DNA of 9,749 nt, from assembly GCA_947628075.1 (NCBI GenBank), contig CANQYF010000038.1, forward strand, positions 1 through 9,749, in the 5' to 3' direction. The position numbers and the translations under genes are program-made. This document shows positions 6,386 through 9,749 of the stretch, piece by piece; positions within the stretch are counted from its first letter, which is position 1, and each line of letters starts with the position of its first letter. The notes beneath the pieces were generated by a model. It did not search any database, had not been told where the DNA came from, and saw nothing but the letters and a program-made list of their open reading frames with translations. The stretch is from an uncultured Bacilli bacterium (GTDB lineage: Bacteria; Bacillota_I; Bacilli_A; RF39; UBA660).

Positions 6386-7462
6386 ATGAAGAAATTAATT
6401 TGGTTCATTATTTTATTAATACCTTTTAAAGTATATGGCATTAGTGCTTCAAGTGCAATTGCCATGGATTTAGATACGGGAAGGATCTTATATGGATATA
6501 ATTTAGATAATAAAAGATTAATAGCGAGCACAACTAAAATAATGACGGCGATCATAGCTATTGAACATGGTAATCTAGATGAAGTTGTTAAAGTATCAGA
6601 TATTATTTATAAAGCTTATGGATCTTCCATCTATATTGAAGTAGGAGAAGAAATTACTTTAAGAGATTTACTTTATGGTTTACTACTTCGAAGTGGTAAT
6701 GATGCTGCCCTCGTAATTGCGGAGACTATTTCGGGAAGTAAAGAAGAATTTGTATACTTAATGAATGAATATGCTAATAATTTGGAAATGAAGAATACAG
6801 TATTTTATAACCCTCATGGTTTAGAGGAAAATGATGGAAGTGGTAATACTTCTACGGTAGTAGATATGGCTAAATTAACTAAATATGCGATGGAAAATAG
6901 TACTTTTAGAGATATATTTAAAACTAAAGAACATAAGGTAAAAACTAATTATAAAAGTTATGTTTGGCATAATAAAAATAAATTATTAAATGAAGAATAT
7001 ATTACCGGTGGAAAAACTGGTTTTACGGAAAAAGCAAGACGGACTTTAGTATCAACAGGTAGTAAAAATGATATAAATGTAGTAGTAGTAACCTTAAATG
7101 ATCCTGATGATTGGCGTGATCACCGTAATTTATATAATAGTGTTTTTTCTTCATATAAAAAATATTTAGTTATTAATAAGAAAAAATTTAAAGTAAAAGA
7201 TGATACATATTATGAAGATGGTGAGTTATTTGTTAAAAATGATTATAGTATAGCTTTAAAAAAGGAAGAATTAAAAAGTGTTAATCTTAATATAAATTTA
7301 ATGAAGTTAAAAAACTATAATAATGACGATATCGTGGGTTATGTAGAAGTTAAAATAAAAGATGAAATTTATCATAAAGAACCAATTTATATTAAAATAA
7401 CTGAAGAAAAAGAAAACTTAAATTGGTGGCAAAAGCTGAAAAGGTGGGTTTTTAATTGGTAG
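6386..7462 (+). CDS. dacB: D-alanyl-D-alanine carboxypeptidase (sporulation type)
   Basis: Penicillin-binding serine peptidase (S11) that removes terminal D-Ala from peptidoglycan stem peptides; next to spmA/spmB it should set the cross-linking of spore cortex. The 358-residue protein has a signal peptide (about 1-18), SxxK motif S48-T-T-K51 with the acylated Ser48, SGN at 103-105 and KTG at 210-212. The catalytic domain ends near 260. A beta-rich C-terminal domain follows, then an amphipathic Trp/Lys tail (NWWQKLKRWVFNW, 346-358) typical of membrane anchoring on the outer face. The start at 6386 follows AGGTGG (6377-6382). Assignment as DacB rather than DacF or DacA rests on the dacB-spmA-spmB gene order. 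Its last codons contain the SD of spmA and its stop overlaps the spmA start. Confidence 0.93.
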   Translation: MKKLIWFIILLIPFKVYGISASSAIAMDLDTGRILYGYNLDNKRLIASTTKIMTAIIAIEHGNLDEVVKVSDIIYKAYGSSIYIEVGEEITLRDLLYGLLLRSGNDAALVIAETISGSKEEFVYLMNEYANNLEMKNTVFYNPHGLEENDGSGNTSTVVDMAKLTKYAMENSTFRDIFKTKEHKVKTNYKSYVWHNKNKLLNEEYITGGKTGFTEKARRTLVSTGSKNDINVVVVTLNDPDDWRDHRNLYNSVFSSYKKYLVINKKKFKVKDDTYYEDGELFVKNDYSIALKKEELKSVNLNINLMKLKNYNNDDIVGYVEVKIKDEIYHKEPIYIKITEEKENLNWWQKLKRWVFNW

Positions 7463-8043
7463 GATATATATGGGCAGTTTTAATAGGAATTGGTATAATA
7501 TATGCATTTTTTAGTGGTAATTTAAATGTTATTAACGAAAGTATTTTAACTAATGCCACAGAAGCTTTAGATTTAATTTTAAATTTATTACCAATTATTG
7601 TCTTATGGACAGGAATTTTAAAAATAGCCGAAGAAAGTGGACTTTTAGAAAAGTTTGCTAACTTTTTAAATCCTATTCTTCATAAGTTATTTCCTGATGT
7701 TCCTAAAGAGAATAAAGCCTTAGGTTATATATCTTCTAATATTGCGGCGAATATGTTAGGACTTGGTAGTGCTGCTACTCCCGCGGGACTAAAAGCCATG
7801 AATGAATTACAAAAATTAAATAAAGAAAAGGATACCGCATCTCCTCCAATGATTACATTTTTAATATTGAATACAGCGGGTGTTACCTTAATCCCTACTA
7901 CTATTTTAGCCTTAAGAGTAGCATATAAATCCGCTTCTCCCAGTGAAATAATTTTGCCAGCAATTCTGGCTACATTACTATCATCTATCGCGGGACTTAC
8001 TTTAGATTTTTTTATTAGAAAGAGAAATCAAAAATGGAAATAA
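7456..8043 (+). CDS. spmA: Spore maturation protein A
   Basis: Polytopic membrane protein needed, with SpmB, for full dehydration of the spore core; the transported substrate, if any, is unknown. The 195 residues match Bacillus subtilis SpmA (196 as I recall) along their length: MVGYIW start, WTGILKIAEESGLL (51-64), LFPDVP (78-83), SSNIAANMLGLGSAATPAGLKAM (93-115) and MITFLILNTAGVTLIPTT (132-149). Hydrophobic segments lie near 3-20, 36-56, 133-155 and 165-187. The start codon is TTG at 7456, within the last codons of dacB: AGGTGGG (7442-7448) is 7 nt upstream and the resulting N-terminus matches the family. The nearby ATG at 7469 is in another frame. The reading overlaps dacB by 7 nt and spmB by 10 nt, so the three are translationally coupled. 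Confidence 0.97.
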   Translation: MVGYIWAVLIGIGIIYAFFSGNLNVINESILTNATEALDLILNLLPIIVLWTGILKIAEESGLLEKFANFLNPILHKLFPDVPKENKALGYISSNIAANMLGLGSAATPAGLKAMNELQKLNKEKDTASPPMITFLILNTAGVTLIPTTILALRVAYKSASPSEIILPAILATLLSSIAGLTLDFFIRKRNQKWK

Positions 8044-8552
8044 TGTCAAAAATTATCTTACCTTTATTTGTTTTAATTATCATTTTTTATGGTGTTAAAA
8101 AAAAGGTAAATGTCTATGATACTTTTTTAGAAGGAGCAAAAGAGGGGTTAATTACAACTTTTAATATTTTTCCCGCTGTTATTGCGATGATATTTGCCAT
8201 AAATATTTTTTTAGATAGTAATGTTTTAGTGTTTATTATAAATCTATTAAAGCCTTTAATTGGTAATATTTCTTTACCAATGGAAATCATTCCTATGGCT
8301 ATTTTAAGGCCAATATCTGGGACAGCATCTCTAGCTATAATGAATGATATATTTATGAATTTTGGACCTGATTCTTTTGTAGGTAGATTTGCCTCAATTT
8401 TACAAGGATGTACAGATACAACTATCTATGTTATTGCTCTTTATTTTGGTAGTATTAAAATAACTAAAATAAAACATGCTTTATGGGGCGGTTTATTTGC
8501 TGATTTATTTGGTATTATAAGTGCAATTATTTTAACAAATCTTTTCTTTTAA
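8034..8552 (+). CDS. spmB: Spore maturation protein B
   Basis: Membrane partner of SpmA in spore-core dehydration and heat resistance. The 172-residue protein begins MEI, as does the Bacillus subtilis protein. It has hydrophobic segments near residues 6-20, 42-60, 65-77, 128-140 and 151-172. Hallmarks are EGAKEGL (33-39), RPISGTASL (92-100), and GPDSFVGR (111-118) followed by LQGCTDTT (123-130). The ATG at 8034 overlaps the spmA stop by 10 nt, with only a weak purine-rich SD (AGAAAGAGAAA, 8019-8027 region), as expected for a gene translated by coupling. A second in-frame ATG at 8043 is possible, but the first gives the conserved N-terminus. It is the last gene of the dacB operon. No clear hairpin terminator separates it from rluB, only a T-rich stretch and a new promoter. 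Confidence 0.96.
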   Translation: MEIMSKIILPLFVLIIIFYGVKKKVNVYDTFLEGAKEGLITTFNIFPAVIAMIFAINIFLDSNVLVFIINLLKPLIGNISLPMEIIPMAILRPISGTASLAIMNDIFMNFGPDSFVGRFASILQGCTDTTIYVIALYFGSIKITKIKHALWGGLFADLFGIISAIILTNLFF

Positions 8553-8561
8553 ATTAATTTT

Positions 8562-8570
8562 TGCTATACT
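8562..8570 (+). promoter_or_regulatory. Extended -10 promoter of rluB
   Basis: TGCTATACT is an extended -10 (TGnTATAmT). The -35 region is T-rich without a good match. It lies between spmB and rluB, so rluB can be expressed independently of the sporulation operon, as a housekeeping rRNA-modifying enzyme should be. The SD GGTGAT (8580-8585) follows 9 nt after the -10. Confidence 0.55.
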
Positions 8571-8588
8571 TTATTTGCTGGTGATTTT

Positions 8589-9302
8589 ATGGAAAGATTG
8601 CAAAAGGTTATTGCCAATAGTGGATATACTTCAAGAAGAAAAGCCGAAGAACTTATTATTAATAATCATGTTAAAGTAAATGATGAAATTATTAATACTT
8701 TAGGTTATAAAGTAAATAAAGATGATTTAATTTCCATAGATGGTAATATTATAGAAAAAAATTTAAAAAAAGAATATTATGTTATAAATAAACCAAGAGA
8801 AGTTTTATGTAGCGTAAGTGATGATAAAAATCGTAAATGTATAACTAATTATATTAAAACAGATACTAGATTATACCCAGTTGGGCGTCTTGATTATGAT
8901 ACAATAGGTTTAGTTATATTAACAAATGATGGTGATTTTGCTAATATTTTAATGCACCCTAAAAATAAGATTCTTAAAACTTATGTTGCTAAAATTAATG
9001 GTATTTTAAAAGAAGAAGATTTTGCTCAAATGCGAAAAGGCATTTTGATTGATAATAGAAAATTAATAATTGATCATGTTAAAGTTAAAAAAATAGATAA
9101 AAATAAAAATACTTCTTTAGTTGAAGTTACAATTCATGAGGGTAGAAATCACATTATTAAAAAATTATTTGCTTCTTTACATTATGATGTTTTAAAATTA
9201 ACAAGAATTAAACTGGGAAATATTTCTTTAGGAACTTTACAAAGTGGGGAATATCGCCCTTTAACTAAGAATGAAATTAATGAATTTTTAATTAAGAAAT
9301 AA
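8589..9302 (+). CDS. rluB: 23S rRNA pseudouridine synthase, RluB/RsuA family
   Basis: Isomerises a uridine to pseudouridine in rRNA; the gene next to spmB in Bacillus is rluB (ypuL), acting on helix 93 of 23S rRNA (E. coli U2605). The 237-residue protein has an N-terminal S4 RNA-binding domain (RLQKVIANSGYTSRRKAEELI, about 3-23, extending to about 48), a YYVINKPR strand (63-70), the catalytic motif GRLDYDTIGL (99-108) with nucleophile Asp102, LTNDGD (111-116), KTYVAKI (130-136) and EGRNHIIKKL (184-193). The last motif is usually EGRN(R/H)Q(V/I)(R/K)(R/K)(M/L); here Ile replaces the usual Gln, a mild deviation. The GGTGAT SD (8580-8585) is 3 nt before the ATG. RluB rather than RsuA or RluF is inferred from gene order. 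Confidence 0.93.
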   Translation: MERLQKVIANSGYTSRRKAEELIINNHVKVNDEIINTLGYKVNKDDLISIDGNIIEKNLKKEYYVINKPREVLCSVSDDKNRKCITNYIKTDTRLYPVGRLDYDTIGLVILTNDGDFANILMHPKNKILKTYVAKINGILKEEDFAQMRKGILIDNRKLIIDHVKVKKIDKNKNTSLVEVTIHEGRNHIIKKLFASLHYDVLKLTRIKLGNISLGTLQSGEYRPLTKNEINEFLIKK

Positions 9303-9320
9303 AAAAACAGCTTTAAGCTG
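9301..9320 (-). terminator. Terminator of the ferredoxin gene, convergent with rluB
   Basis: On the minus strand CAGCT-TAA-AGCTG is a 5-bp stem (9308-9312 with 9316-9320) followed by seven U residues (A-tract 9301-9307). The ferredoxin stop codon is the hairpin loop. On the plus strand the U-run is poor, so rluB may be terminated only weakly here. Confidence 0.7.
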
Positions 9321-9603
9321 CTTCTAAATCATCTAATTCATTGTGTTTATGGCAACAACTTTCACCATCACAGTTTTCACAAGCACAATCTTTTTCAGAT
9401 GTCTCATCTTCAACACTTTCGACGTAACTTATGGCACTAGTTGGGCAAGATGATATGGCATTATGTGCTTCATCGCTTTCTATATTTTCATCACTTATAA
9501 CATGTGATAAACCGTCATCATCAAAATCAAAATGTTCACCATCAATTGCTACACAAGCTCCACAACCAATACAAGCATCTTTATTAACAAATAATTTCTT
9601 CAT
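9313..9603 (-). CDS. fer: 4Fe-4S ferredoxin with Cys/His-rich C-terminal tail
   Basis: Small cytoplasmic electron carrier. In 96 residues it has CIGCGAC (C11, C14, C17) and a distal Cys-Pro at C53, the four ligands of a single [4Fe-4S] cluster, with an acidic DFDDDG segment (26-31) as in the 82-residue Bacillus Fer. Residues 61-96 exceed the usual acidic tail and add C73, C75, C78, C83, C84, H85 and H87, which could bind a second metal. Such a tail is not part of the standard fold. The ATG at 9603 is chosen because AAGGAGGA (9608-9615) lies 4 nt upstream. A longer reading from 9618 would start only 2 nt after the -10 and use the SD as codons. Monocistronic. The electron partners are not shown by the context. 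Confidence 0.93.
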   Translation of the reverse strand: MKKLFVNKDACIGCGACVAIDGEHFDFDDDGLSHVISDENIESDEAHNAISSCPTSAISYVESVEDETSEKDCACENCDGESCCHKHNELDDLEAA

Positions 9604-9620
9604 CGTATCCTCCTTCATTA

Positions 9621-9649
9621 ATTATATAAAAAATATTTTATAAAAGCAA
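9621..9649 (-). promoter_or_regulatory. Promoter of the ferredoxin gene
   Basis: On the minus strand TTGCTT (9644-9649), a 17-nt spacer and a perfect TATAAT (9621-9626) form a good sigma-A promoter. The SD begins 5 nt after the -10, so the transcript should start with the ribosome-binding site. Confidence 0.7.
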
Positions 9650-9661
9650 TTTTAAGTGTTA

Positions 9662-9699
9662 TTATTGACAATAAATTTAAAAAAAAATATTGTCAATAA
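9662..9699. repeat. 12-bp perfect inverted repeat in the ferredoxin upstream region
   Basis: TTATTGACAATA (9662-9673) is repeated inverted as TATTGTCAATAA (9688-9699) around a 14-nt A-rich loop. Each arm is itself a palindrome: TTATTG-A-CAATAA at 9662-9674 and TATTG-T-CAATA at 9688-9698, with centres 25 bp apart. A further palindrome, TCATA-T-TATGA, lies at 9703-9713. There is no U-run on either side, so a terminator is unlikely. A pair of operator sites for a dimeric regulator is the favoured reading. The arms also contain symmetrical TTGACA boxes pointing inward. Confidence 0.6.
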
Positions 9700-9713
9700 A
9701 AGTCATATTATGA

Positions 9714-9749
9714 TTTAAAAAAACTATGATATATGTTATTATTATGCTA
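9714..9749. other. AT-rich intergenic end of the window
   Basis: No coding signal. TGTTATTAT (9734-9742) could be an extended -10 for a plus-strand gene beyond the window, but nothing confirms it. Confidence 0.2.

Noticed and set aside
6331..6555. Minus-strand frame of 74 codons opposite the dacB start
   Set aside because: It runs through the terminator and the dacB promoter; dacB itself is unambiguous.
9431..9643. Plus-strand frame opposite the ferredoxin
   Set aside because: It covers the ferredoxin cluster motifs and promoter on the other strand; the ferredoxin is clearly the real gene.
9662..9699. Inverted repeat as a transcription terminator
   Set aside because: No U-run on either strand and a 14-nt loop; the internal symmetry of each arm fits operators better.
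1..9749. CRISPR array, tRNA, riboswitch, insertion sequence or prophage genes
   Set aside because: No regularly spaced repeats, tRNA-like cloverleaf, transposase, integrase or phage motif was seen, and leaders are too short for riboswitches.

Overview
The window is AT-rich, densely packed DNA from a low-GC Bacillota. The spore-cortex genes dacB-spmA-spmB, a Cse60-like gene and purine-rich Shine-Dalgarno (SD) sites before most genes point to an endospore-forming member of the Bacilli. The very high A+T content, and a partial surface protein of a type I associate with uncultured gut Bacilli (RF39/Erysipelotrichales-like), suggest such a lineage; that placement is inference. All 14 genes read through in the standard bacterial code. 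Twelve stop with TAA, two with TAG and none with TGA.

Layout. (1) 1-1107, +: the 3' part of a secreted or surface protein whose start lies outside the window. It converges on (2) 1123-2736, -: a family II Mn-dependent inorganic pyrophosphatase with CBS and DRTGG regulatory domains. A hairpin between them can serve both strands. (3) 2834-3001, +: a 55-residue Cse60-like sporulation protein, divergent from the pyrophosphatase. (4) 3024-3341, -: a small Asn/Gln/Pro-rich protein with a short coiled coil, divergent from (5) trmB, the tRNA m7G46 methyltransferase (3387-3989, +). (6) 4022-6302, +: an apparent four-gene envelope operon (lipoprotein, long acidic low-complexity protein, YtxG/DUF948-like membrane protein, YtxH-like protein) ending at a strong terminator. 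(7) 6386-8552, +: the overlapping cortex operon dacB-spmA-spmB. (8) 8589-9302, +: an RluB-type pseudouridine synthase with its own promoter. (9) 9313-9603, -: a single-cluster 4Fe-4S ferredoxin with an unusual Cys/His-rich tail, followed by a palindrome-rich intergenic region (9619-9749).

How the parts fit. DacB trims peptide side chains in cortex peptidoglycan, and SpmA/SpmB are needed for full spore-core dehydration. Cse60 is a mother-cell gene in Bacillus. The coiled-coil gene has the same CATATAAT box at the same distance from its SD as dacB, which makes it a candidate sporulation gene. The least understood part is the 4022-6302 operon, where two unrecognised proteins are co-transcribed with YtxG/YtxH-like envelope proteins. 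No tRNA or rRNA gene, CRISPR array, insertion sequence or phage gene was seen. No gene-free stretch exceeds about 150 bases.
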